A stretch of 64,000 nucleotides of DNA, from NCBI GenBank assembly GCA_963575745.1, contig CAUYUJ010015276.1, positions 239,285-303,284 of the forward strand, written 5' to 3'. Positions 20,395-30,097 of this stretch are shown in pieces; within the stretch, counting starts at the first letter, position 1, and each line of letters opens with the position of its first letter. The notes under the pieces are model-generated. The model saw only the letters and a program-made list of their open reading frames with translations, made no database searches and was not told the origin of the DNA. The stretch is from Prorocentrum cordatum (Eukaryota > Sar > Dinophyceae > Prorocentrales > Prorocentraceae). The position numbers and the translations under genes were made by a program.

Positions 20395-20937
20395 ATGACG
20401 CCACAGGCCCAAGCGGCCGCCATGCAACGCGGTCTGGGTGGCCTAGCGAGGACACTCGCCATGAGGGTACCACCTGATATTATACACTACGGTGCTGACA
20501 TCGATGGGGTCCACACCGACCCAGTGACCTACATCAGATTCCTCCTAAGCATGAAGTTCGAGCGCCTGGAAGATGAGCGCCAGCTCACTTCCGGCACACA
20601 GCTCATCGACTTTCATGTGCCTCACGGAGAACGAATCGATGTCACCCTTACCCGATTCGAAATGGCCCGACTTGAGGCACAGTCGGCGGGATTTGACCTC
20701 CCCAACTTCCAATTACTAACTACGATCCTATTCCGCGCCTTAGGCGTCGGCAACCAGCGAGCCATGCAACTCTTACAGCCACTCAATCACCAAATGCCCC
20801 GAACACAGCAACAGCATGATGAGTTGCTGGAAAGGATGCGTTCGATAGGTCACTTATCAGAACGGTCTCCTGGCAATATAGGATCAGTGCTTGGAAGGGG
20901 GAGGGGATCTGGTAGTGGGAATTTCTACACTACCTGA
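20395..20937 (+). CDS. Gag (capsid-like) fragment
   Basis: 180 residues, mostly helical in character, with conserved-looking blocks DPVTYIRFLLSMKFERLEDE and LTRFEMARLEAQSAGFDLPN, then a Gly/Arg tail (LGRGRGSGSG). Position after the leader and before the basic nucleocapsid region suits a copia Gag capsid (UBN2/Retrotran_gag type). It is a call by position and character, not by a diagnostic motif. A frame change separates it from the next ORF. Confidence 0.55.
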   Translation: MTPQAQAAAMQRGLGGLARTLAMRVPPDIIHYGADIDGVHTDPVTYIRFLLSMKFERLEDERQLTSGTQLIDFHVPHGERIDVTLTRFEMARLEAQSAGFDLPNFQLLTTILFRALGVGNQRAMQLLQPLNHQMPRTQQQHDELLERMRSIGHLSERSPGNIGSVLGRGRGSGSGNFYTT

Positions 20938-21088
20938 ACCACTGATGCCCAGCCTGGAAACGGGCCCTCAAGCGCATGGGCCGACGATTCTGGAGAATCC
21001 ACTGCTTTACTAGCAGGGGATCGATCACAACCAAGCTGGGCAACCAGCCCTCCTTCCAGAGGGCCTCAACCACACCGTTCCCTATGGG

Positions 21089-22815
21089 GTGAATCAAACC
21101 CCCATAACCGACGGTGTATCCACCTACCTGGGAGACGACGATTTCGACTCTGGCACCAACACAGATACTGTATCATCAGACGGTGTTGAAGCTCTAGATT
21201 GGTCAGATATCATGAATATGGAAAATGATAATCAGCGTGCTGAACACCTGTTTTGGTTACTGCAACAGGCAAAGCGGAGGTGGGGGAAGTTCGCGCGAAA
21301 ACCAGTGCGTCGTGTTAGGAGGAGGACACGGAGGAGCTTCAAAGGAAAAGGTAAAGGCAAACGGGGTCGTCGTAGGTTGAATGGACGAGGCATCGCGGCC
21401 TTCCTCCAGAAGCTCTCAGCTGATCAGTATGGAAAAGGCCGCGGCAAAGGCCGTAGAGATACCTCGGGCAAAGGCAAAGGTAGGCGGGGAAACCCGCGAG
21501 GTAGAGACGGCCAGATCCTAAAGTGCCATGGGCGTGATAGTACCGACCATCTTGTGAGAGATTGTCCAGCGAAGGGACACGGGAAGGGCAGATCGACCGA
21601 AGTTCATTTTAGCTCAAGTGAACCATTTATTGAATATCTGAGCCTCCAGGATTTTGAGGCCATGGAACAGATATTTTACACTTGGGTTAGCTGCATGGAC
21701 AACGTCGACGAGCTCGAGGCGTATGGCCATGGACTGTACGCGTACTACCTCGAGTACGTCCGCAGGTTCGTTGTCGGCAACAACGAGCTCACTCCCGTGG
21801 ATCAAGGAACGCTGGGAAACCAGCCTTTATCCTTCTTCGACTGGATGTTCGGGAACCCAGGCAACATCACGGCCTACGAGAGCAGTGGCGAGGACGTCAC
21901 TGTAGAGGCCTCGCCTTCAGAGGTTGACCGCAACCTCCAACCTCCACCCGACCTCATGCCTGGAAACAGGCCTACCTATCCTCGAAATCACGCTGAACTT
22001 ATAAAAATGGAGTCTCAAGCGTTCGTTGCGGGCGTACCAGGGGGCCCATTTATACCCCCTGGTTCGCTTGCTCCAGGCGAGTACGGGCCACGCACACTAC
22101 TGCAAACCCTCATGAGGATGCACGAGATATTAACCATAGCATATCCCGAGAGTCAAGAAAGCATCGAAGCTGGTAACATGATGCTGCAGGACACTGACGC
22201 CTGCGACGACTCGGAGTTAGTGTTGGCAGCCTTGACTCTTATTGACAGCGTGCACCCTGAGGGCGTGCAGAGGCATGCGTGGTATTCCAGAGGGAGATGG
22301 CGCGAGGCCCTTGAAAGGGCCATCGCCATGCGCGGCCAGGCTCTTCCTCCGCCAGGATGGGGTCTCCAGGCGGCGGGACTATGGCCCAATCATACTGCCA
22401 TGCGCAACATTGCTGGGCAGCCTGTGCTCGGCAACGAGCCTGAACCGACAACCGCGCCGCCTGCTCCGGGACAGCCAAGCGATGCTCAGACGCCGGCTAC
22501 GCAGGGAAACCTGCCCGTCCCGGCTGCGCCGATGGCCGTCATCGTTGGCAATTCTACATCAGAAGATGAAGAGGGCGATGGTTGCGGGCTGGGCGAGGAC
22601 GAAACCACAATCCTCATGATGGAGGTCGCTGGTGAGGAAGAGGTGGACTTCGATCCCGACGAGCCTGACGCGCCAACACCACCGGCACAAGCGCCCATTG
22701 CGCCGGGCTCCAGCCAGCAGGGAAGCCTGCTGCTGTTAGACGATCCACCTGGGATCGCGCAGGAGCCTCCGCAGGAGCCCCCGCCGGCTCCCGCTCAGGC
22801 TGCATCGGCAGCCTC
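21089..22815 (+). CDS. Gag-Pol part: basic nucleocapsid with damaged zinc knuckle
   Basis: An acidic N-terminal part is followed by Arg/Lys/Gly-rich RNA-binding stretches (GKGKGKRGRRR, GKGRGKGRR). The CCHC knuckle has C146, H154 and C159 correctly spaced, but the second Cys position is R149 (codon CGT, one transition from TGT), so zinc binding should be lost. The remainder is Pro/Ala-rich with several hairpin-encoded GN motifs. The frame is taken over by the next one near 22815; the nominal stop is at 22960. Confidence 0.7.
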
Positions 22816-24095
22816 TTCTGATGAGCATGCCGGAAGGTCTCGTTCCCATCCACGCCTCAGAGAAGAGCCCCATTTGCAGGCGCGGCTTCCTCGTGAGTGG
22901 AGGCAAGCTGGCCCAAAGGAACACGCTCTTAGGCGAGGGGGGCGAATTGCTTCCTTATAATGACCCAAGGCGCCGGAAAGGGGAACATTCGGCCTTCGGC
23001 AAGGGCAGCCCCGCCTATAGAGACGCTCAGGGTAAGTCCATGCGCGGTGGCTACCAGCTTGCGACGAACATTCGTACTGGTGAGATACAAGAAGTACGAA
23101 CGCAGCTGCGTAACGTCATCGCAGCGCGCAAACTGCACCGACCTCAGGCAGTTTGTGGACCATGCTCAGAGCCGTTTCAGGAGCATAGGCCGGGATGCCC
23201 TGTAGGGCTCAACGAGGGTTTGAGCCCTAACAGAGGCCGTAATCCTCATAAGGAGGGCCATCCACCGCTGATCCCGATGACACAAGACGAGATCGCAGAG
23301 ATCAATCGTCGTCTCGGGATCACGGTTCGCATGAGGCCGAAGGCCGAGGAGGTTAAGCCTCCTCCGGCTCCGAGGGGACTGGTGCCCATGACCCAGGAAG
23401 AAAAGGATGCGCTCTTTAACCTTCCTGGAATGCGAGGAAACTCGCCCGGCGTTTCCAGCCAGCCCCAACGGCCAGAACCGACGGGCAACGATGACCAGAA
23501 GGCCCAGCGAGTTGCGGCAGATGAGGAACGTAGATGGACAGCAGAGGAACACACCCGCGAGGCAACTCGCCAGATGCTGATGGACTCCCAAAAGATCTAC
23601 ATGAAAGATGCGAAGGCGAAGAAGCCCCCACTTCCACTCCAACCGAAGGCTAAGAGTGAAACACCGGCCCCTAGGTCGCTTTCGGAGGAGAGACCGAAGA
23701 CAACAGCACGCTCTGAGGAGCTTGGGTCAGATGTGCAGATGGAGGCGCCCCGCTCTAAAACGCCGAGATCACCGACTAGAGCAACTCCAGCACAGAGACC
23801 TAACCCCAGACAGCCACCTCAGGAACCTGTAGAAGTACGTAGACGCCCGCCTAGTCGCAGCGGGTCTATCGCCAACAAGGCTAAGGCTTCCGAGCGCACA
23901 GGGTACGCCCCTGCGCCAGCCTCGCCTGCGGCGGCACGCTCCAAAAGGTCTGATGAAGGTGCTCTGTCTAGGGGCACCTGGGCGCCGACGATTAGGGGCA
24001 GCGCCAGCCGAGAGTCACCGCGGGGAAAGCCGCCAGGCGCTGCTGCTGCAGCTTCCTCCTCCTCGGGAGCCGCAGCCTCTTCGGCGACAGGCTCC
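22815..24095 (+). CDS. Polyprotein linker, proline/charge-rich
   Basis: Continues in the next frame from about MPEGLVPIHASEKSP. It is rich in Pro, Arg, Lys and Glu, with a repeated motif (PLIPMTQDEI and GLVPMTQEEK, 23260-23420) and a Cys pair (CGPCSEP). No known domain. Around 24090 the authentic reading moves to the frame that carries the Tpt1-like domain: the hairpin at 24099 reads RGNPP only there. Confidence 0.55.
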
Positions 24096-27000
24096 TGCGC
24101 GGGGAAACCCGCCCGAGGAACAGCTGCACCACCCAGGAGACGCATCCTTCACCAGTGGGAGTCAGGCCGCGATCAGGGATAGACTTGCCCTGCGGAAGCC
24201 CCCACCGATACGCTCGGTGGATGAGGAATTCATGAGGGAGCGCGGGCAAGAAAATATTATCCCGATCAAGAATCACACCCTCAAGCAACTGAGCAAGGCC
24301 CTCAGTAGGGCGTGCAGACACGCGCCTGACAAACCACACAGTGCTGTGTGGAGCCTGAACACCTTCGACGATCATGATGGCTGGATTAACCTCGTAGAGC
24401 TCGTCCATGAGTATCCTTGGCACCACGGACATACGAGACATTATGGTTACAATCCCAGACATGACGAGGCCAAAGTCATCACCGCGAACCTATGCGGCCG
24501 AACGGTGGACCAGCTGGCCGCCATCATGATGGAGGTTGTCCATGTCCGCGAACCAGACGGTGAAGAGAAACAACGCCTTCAGTTTAAGGTGTTAGTGCGG
24601 GACTCTGGCAAGTCCGACATCTTCATCCGGGCCTCTCAAGGGCACTCGTGGGCGCTGAAGGCTCCATGGTCGCTGTACAAGTACATTGTACTACACGACA
24701 ACCCTGCCGGGAGACCGGCCCCATATCCCGAGGTTGCCATGCATGGTACTCGATGGACTGCCTTTGAAGGTATTATGTGGTATGGCCTTTCTTGTCGTTC
24801 CGAACACAACTCGAAGAAAAAGGGGGCAGGCTGGTCACGCATCCACTTTGTGCCGACGGTTCGCCGTCGCAGTGTGAACAGTGGGTGGGACCCAGATTCC
24901 AACATCATCATCTTTGTGGACTGGCATAAGGCCTTGAAGGATGGAATAAAATTTTGTTGGTCTGACAATGGAGTCCTTCTATCCGAGGGAATTAACGGCA
25001 TCATTGAACCGTGCTATATTTCCCACATAGAAGACCTGGCCACGGGGAAGCAGTGGCGCAACCCAGAATATCTGGGTGATCGTAAGGCACGCGTCTCCAC
25101 CGCCATAATGTTGGCCCCTGGTAGGTGGACTGATGTAGGCAGTGCTAGTGTCAAGTACCAGTGGTCTCGCGACCAAGAGGGCGTCGACCCTCCTATGGTT
25201 TACGGTGACAGAGAAGTTGGGGACCACTACAGCCCTGCCACGCTGGGAAACCAGCCAGAAGTCCACCAGATCTTTATGATCACCGAGAGTGAGGCCGGAA
25301 GCGCGGCTCCAAGCCGCGCTCCAAGCCAAGGGCCTAGTGCCATATCTTGGCAGGCCATCAGCACCTCGGATCTGGACCAGATCGCGGCCGCTGTAGATCC
25401 TGAACAGGTGGAGCAATTGGCGGATATATTATATCAGCAAGACCCCTGGGCCGCTGGCCAGGGAGCCATGTCCGCCATGGCGACGCGTAGTCGTCAGGCC
25501 ATGCAGGGAAACTTGCCCATAAATGGACTCAGGAATGAGATGCCTGAACCGCAGGGAGACCCGCAGACGTTCGGCCGCATCTTTGGAGAGCCTGCTCGAT
25601 TCGAGCAGATGCATGGTAGCCCCTCGCATAGTATGCACACACCGAGGGGCATGACCCCAATGGCGACGCCACCTGCACAGTCTCCGTTCGGGACTCCTGG
25701 TCGCCCTGCCACGAGTGGCACCCTCATGGAGAGGATCGCAGCGGCCAGGGCCGAGCATGGTACAGCTCTCCTGAACATGATGCCGCCCGGCACTCCAACG
25801 AGTCAGCAGGGAAACCTGCCCGGCACTCCAAGCCATCATCGACCGCTTGCTGGACAAACCACAGTCGCTGGTGTGCCTGAAGACTACCGTGCAAGGGTGG
25901 CAGCTGCTGTGCATCAGGTGCAGAGTCACAACCTGCCTCACCCGAGTGGTCCGAGGTGGAGGCCGGCCTGGTCCTGGGAGCCTGAGGGTCCCAATCCAAG
26001 GGATCCTGCTCGGCAACGAGCCTTCATCCCAGCCTTCAATGCTCACCCGAGCATGGCCCAGGGCCAGAGACCATCGCCAGCGCACATGAATCCGCCGCTG
26101 TACCCTGATGGGTCCAGAGTTCCGAACAAGTTTGTTCGCGAGATGGCGGATCAATTCCACAGCCTTACAAACATGCGCTGTAGCGATCAGTCCATGTATC
26201 CGCACATGGCCTCTATGCCTGCGCCGACGACGCCAGATGTGGCTGTCCAGCCTACTGCCCATTCGATATCGTCTGGCAGTAGAGGTGTGCCTGTTTATAT
26301 CAGGCAGACATACCACACCCAACAGACATGCTTTAGGCGCAGACAGGCCGTGCAGAACGTGCGTGATCAGTCACGTGCAGCCGCGCTTGAGGTTGCGAGG
26401 AACAGAGGCTCACCCATGCGAGGAAACTCGCCCGCTGTGACGCCTACGCCCGCCGCGTCAGCAGCTCCTCCAGTTGTGGCTGCCGGAGTGCCGGAGGTGC
26501 TGGATCCAGCAGGGGGTCCTCCAGCGACCTTCATGCCCTCCGAGACGGTCCTGGAGAGACAGCGGCGGGTATGTCCCAGAGCAGCAGATGTGGAAGTTTT
26601 CACTGGGATGGAAGATACCTGCGCGGTATGCCTCGAGGAATTTCAGCCCAGGGAGAGTGTTTACCGTTTGAGGTGCAATCACTTATTCCATGAGGAGTGC
26701 TTGAACTCAAACGCGGTGGGCCATGTTGCAAATCAGCGCGAGGGAGACCCTCAGCAACCGCCATGTGCTATCTGCCGAGCGCCTGGCATCATAGCGTCAT
26801 CATTCCCATGGACCGGCTCCTACACTCAGGCTCCTGAGCAAGCAGCGAGGGAGCTGCGGGAGTTGAGGGGCACGGTGGAGGAGATGACAGCCAGGATGCT
26901 AGACAGGCAGACAGCTCAGCCGCAGCAGCAGGGAAACCTGCCGGAGGAGGTGAGGCCGCCGATGGAGACGGGATACTTCGATCAGCTTATCCCGATGACG

Positions 27001-28539
27001 GCGCCTCAGCAGGGAAACCTGCCTAACACCCCACAGGTGTCTCCTCAAATGTCTCCCCAGAGTGGGGGCGGGGCAGAGCTGGCACTGGGCACTGAGCAGC
27101 TGCGTGAGTTGCGTGTTCGGCATTTCCAGACCCAAATGGATAATGCGCACACAACCTTTATGCTGGATGCCGACAATCCTGAGACTGAGAGTGCGTCGTT
27201 GGACCTCTCAGATTCCTCAGTGGCAACAGCAGCAACAGCAGCCAGGGCCGTCGACTTCTCAGCTACGAACGAGGAGTTCGATGAGTGGTTGCAGCACAGG
27301 GATCACCTCACGAATGAAGGGTTGCAGGACATCACCCTTCACTCGTATCTGACGCTGACGAGACGCACCACCCGCGAGCAGTATAAGGGCATACGTGATG
27401 AGCATGCTAACTGGCCGGAGGAGCGTGGCGCTCATGCTCAGAACGTGTCGTACTTCCAGTACATCGACCTGGCACGTATGGCCGAAGGCAGGCCGGGTGC
27501 CAGCGTAGCGCGGGGAAACTCGCCAGGGGGTGCAACTGAATCGCGGGGAAACCCGCCGGATGGCACAGTTGGCACTTCAGAAACAGTGCACATCAAGCAG
27601 CCGAGTAAGACTTTCTTGGGCGATGGTGGAAACTCTATCCTCGTCGATGTAGGCTCGAATATCAACATAATGGGAGAAAACACGAGCCGCAAGTTTGTCC
27701 AGGCCGCTGAGGCACACGGCCGTTCTTGCACGTTCGAACCCCGCTCTCGTCTGAACATCAACGGGGTGGGCGAAGGGTCGGCCCCAGCGGATACCGTAGG
27801 CACCTTCAGTATTGCCTGCGAGTACCAGGGCTCGACCCAGCTCGATTCGTACAAGACGAACATTGTGTCAGGCTGTGGCGAAGACCTGCCAGCCATCCTA
27901 GGCCTCGATAGTATGCAGGACAAGCGCACTATTATTGTGCTCGAACGAGGCCAGGAGAAGCTGATATTCCCTGGGAAGGGACAGGTCAATATGGAGCTCC
28001 CCGAGGGCTCCAAGATCATGCCGACGACGAAGCTGCCATCAGGGCATCTGTCGATCAGGTGTGATCGATTTGGAGCTGCGGGGCAACCCGCCTCGAGCTC
28101 AAGCAGCACGTCATTTCAGACGGTGCTGACGGGCGAGCCGACCCCGGCGCAGGAGCGCGAACAATTGCAGGGAAACCTGCCTCAGGGGTTGATGGAGACG
28201 CTCGCCAAAGCTATGATGAGAGGCGATAGCATCGACGATCTTGAGACGTTCGATTGCTTCGTAGCCAGGGCACTGGCCCAGCATGGTGGAAGTGTACCTA
28301 TGGACGCTGTACGGTCCCGCCGGAAGACAGTGATGGGGTACACGAACCGTGAGCTGCAGACAGTCAGCGATGCAAGGTCCAATGGCGTGCTGAAGCAGCT
28401 GATGGATAATCCATCCATGCTGGCGGCATCTGCGGAGCAATCCGCCTCTGAGGCCACGGCGCGCTGCAGTGCTGAGCTCCAGCATCTGAGGGAAGCCCAG
28501 ATGCTGGCAGACATTGCAGGCCCATCTTCTTTATCTTGA
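24096..28539 (+). CDS. Polyprotein: Tpt1/KptA-like domain, RING-H2 finger, aspartic protease
   Basis: One open frame (phase of 23953) carries three domains. (1) 24280-25069: RNA 2'-phosphotransferase. (2) 26620-26775: RING-H2. (3) About 27610-28070: retroviral-type aspartic protease, with LVDVGSNINIMG (Asp1232) and the C-terminal ILGLDSM segment; the usual D-T/S-G is D-V-G. Long Pro/Gln/Gly-rich linkers between them carry many GNRA hairpins. The frame ends at TGA 28537-28539, but the same frame continues with sensible coding beyond it, so the stop is probably a mutation. Confidence 0.8.
24280..25069 (+). CDS. RNA 2'-phosphotransferase (Tpt1/KptA) domain within the polyprotein
   Basis: About 263 residues following the family from end to end. 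LSKALSRACRH matches (L/I)SKxLSxxLRH with the catalytic Arg-His pair (R122, H123 of this frame). IRASQGHSW matches IRAxQGHS with the second catalytic Arg (R226). MHGT matches (Y/L)HGT (H264). RIHFVP matches the H-(I/V)-H-(L/F) strand. KALKDGIKFCWSDNGVLLSEG matches the KAxxDGIxFxxSxNxVxLTxG block. Tpt1 removes splice-junction 2'-phosphate from RNA using NAD+. The fourth catalytic Arg expected before the IIIFVD strand is not obvious; SGWDPDS has Trp where Arg could be expected. There are unusual inserts (HSKKKGAGW region). Confidence 0.85.
26620..26775 (+). CDS. RING-H2 finger within the polyprotein
   Basis: Full C3H2C3 ligand set in canonical spacing: C890-x2-C893, x14, C908-x1-H910-x2-H913-x2-C916, x21, C938-x2-C941 (residue numbers in the frame from 23953). 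Local sequence CAVCLEEF and CNHLFHEEC is typical of RING-H2 ubiquitin E3 ligases. Nothing is damaged in this copy. Confidence 0.9.
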
Positions 28540-29070
28540 AGATGGCAGGGCGACGCTGCCCCCTCGTCGTCTTGCCTGATGGCCGAAAAGCCGGGGGGTG
28601 ACAAGGACAGCGGGGCAACCTGCCTTAGCAAAAGAGCTTTTGTCATTGAAGATACGAGAGAGGCTTGCGCCGACCTCCGCACCCGAGGTTATATCTGTGA
28701 TCGTATTTCCCACAATGAGCTTAGGACGACTGTGGGCGCAGATTACCTGGGTTCGGTGATCAGTGGAGATCCCACTATCATATGGATTAGTACCCCGGGT
28801 GACTGGTATGTACGAACTCCAGGGAAGAGAGTGCCCCCACATTGGTCACGTATCCAAAACCTTTTGATAAAAGCCACGAAGCTCCGTATGAACATCTTAA
28901 TATTTGGTCCCCCAGGATATGTTTGGAAGCTATTTCCAGTACGTGATATTCTAGAAGATCTTAAGTTGTCAGTAGTACGGATGCGTTTGTGTCATTTCGG
29001 TATTCGGTTCAATATGCAAGACAGTACACCGAGTGGTACTTATGCAGGTAGCTATATCAATACCGATTAA
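28540..29070 (+). CDS. Polyprotein continuation, methyltransferase-like module 1 (tentative)
   Basis: In phase with the preceding ORF after the TGA. Contains DPTIIWISTPGDWYV, then GPPGYVWKLFPVRDILEDL and SVVRMRLCHFGIRF...PSGT, then (next frame, after a 1-nt slip near 29050) FKLWACTC. The order resembles the later half of the second module at 29920-30480 (EQPxGTW..PW.., VRMDQCATGLK, KKPT, C-x-H-x-H), which suggests a duplicated, divergent Rossmann-type methyltransferase. This is inference from pattern only. Confidence 0.4.
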   Translation, partial: RWQGDAAPSSSCLMAEKPGGDKDSGATCLSKRAFVIEDTREACADLRTRGYICDRISHNELRTTVGADYLGSVISGDPTIIWISTPGDWYVRTPGKRVPPHWSRIQNLLIKATKLRMNILIFGPPGYVWKLFPVRDILEDLKLSVVRMRLCHFGIRFNMQDSTPSGTYAGSYINTD

Positions 29071-30082
29071 CTTTAAGCTGTGGGCATGTACTTGCAAATT
29101 GGCGATACCACAACATGTGTTGGATTGGTACGGCCAAACGGTACGGCATGCTGAATGGCGAGCTCAGACACGTACCACACTCATCCGTCATCTGAACGAC
29201 AAAATCCTGGGAAGCACCACCACGCACGGAAACGTGCCTATATATTTGAACACCTATACACGTACGGACCACAACATCCATCGCTACGTGACGACCAACA
29301 AGGGAGGACCGAAATGGTTTGATGTTATCCGACGTGTAACAAGTAACCTGGATACCAATGCGGTCATCCAGGATATCGCAGTAGCCGATCAACCAACAGG
29401 ATATGATTGGCATGCACCACTACCTGCAGGGGTTGCCAACATCAGCACACGGTTGTATTGGCAACCCGAGGAACCGGTCTTGCTCGGAAACGAGCATACT
29501 CAATCACCACAGAAACCTAGACGCGTCATCATAGATGACTGTCTTCTCCCCCTCCCGACTCTGGCGATTGACGCATGTACCCACTCAACCACGACGATGG
29601 GCACACAGACCGGCGAACAAGACGAGCAAGTCTTACCTACGGAATCGCGTATCAAGCAAAAGGAAAGGCTCAAGGCCGAAAAAGAAGCAGGCATTAAGCC
29701 TCGCCGCATCAAAAAGCACGTTGAAGACGGAAACGACGATTGCGGCGACGACTCGTCAGGCTTCGGACAGGATCTTATGGCGACCTGGAGCACTGACGTC
29801 CCTACTGAGCTGATAAGCTCCGATGAGGATGATGACCTGTTCCTTACCCTGCCCGCATCTATGCCCGACGCACGCGCTGACATATACAGCATAGTCGCTA
29901 CTCTATGCTATGGTCATAACAACTGCGTGGATATGTTGGAGCTTTGTGGCGGCGAGGGTGGCATTTCAGAGCTTGCCTTCGCAAGGGGGCTCTCCTCAGG
30001 AGGCAACTTAGACAAGACCACATGTGTCGACCTGGGAGACCCCTCGGTGCAGCGGGCTGTAGATCACTACTTCGCAATATGA
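29033..30082 (+). CDS. Polyprotein continuation, N part of methyltransferase-like module 2
   Basis: Phase shifted by one from the previous frame. The C-terminal part carries VDMLELCGGEGGISELAF (29927-29980), a Gly-rich SAM-binding-like motif I of C5-cytosine methyltransferases (LELFxGxGG), followed by an acidic strand end (CVDLGD). The middle is Lys/Glu-rich (KQKERLKAEKEAGIKPRR) and acidic. TGA at 30080-30082 interrupts; the next ORF continues in the same frame. Confidence 0.5.
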   Translation: MVLMQVAISIPINFKLWACTCKLAIPQHVLDWYGQTVRHAEWRAQTRTTLIRHLNDKILGSTTTHGNVPIYLNTYTRTDHNIHRYVTTNKGGPKWFDVIRRVTSNLDTNAVIQDIAVADQPTGYDWHAPLPAGVANISTRLYWQPEEPVLLGNEHTQSPQKPRRVIIDDCLLPLPTLAIDACTHSTTTMGTQTGEQDEQVLPTESRIKQKERLKAEKEAGIKPRRIKKHVEDGNDDCGDDSSGFGQDLMATWSTDVPTELISSDEDDDLFLTLPASMPDARADIYSIVATLCYGHNNCVDMLELCGGEGGISELAFARGLSSGGNLDKTTCVDLGDPSVQRAVDHYFAI

Positions 30083-30097
30083 TACGTACGAGTTGCC

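Noticed and set aside
25429-26322. Minus-strand open frames opposite the retrotransposon polyprotein
   Set aside because: They mirror the + strand coding sequence, lack domains, and are explained by codon bias of the sense frame.
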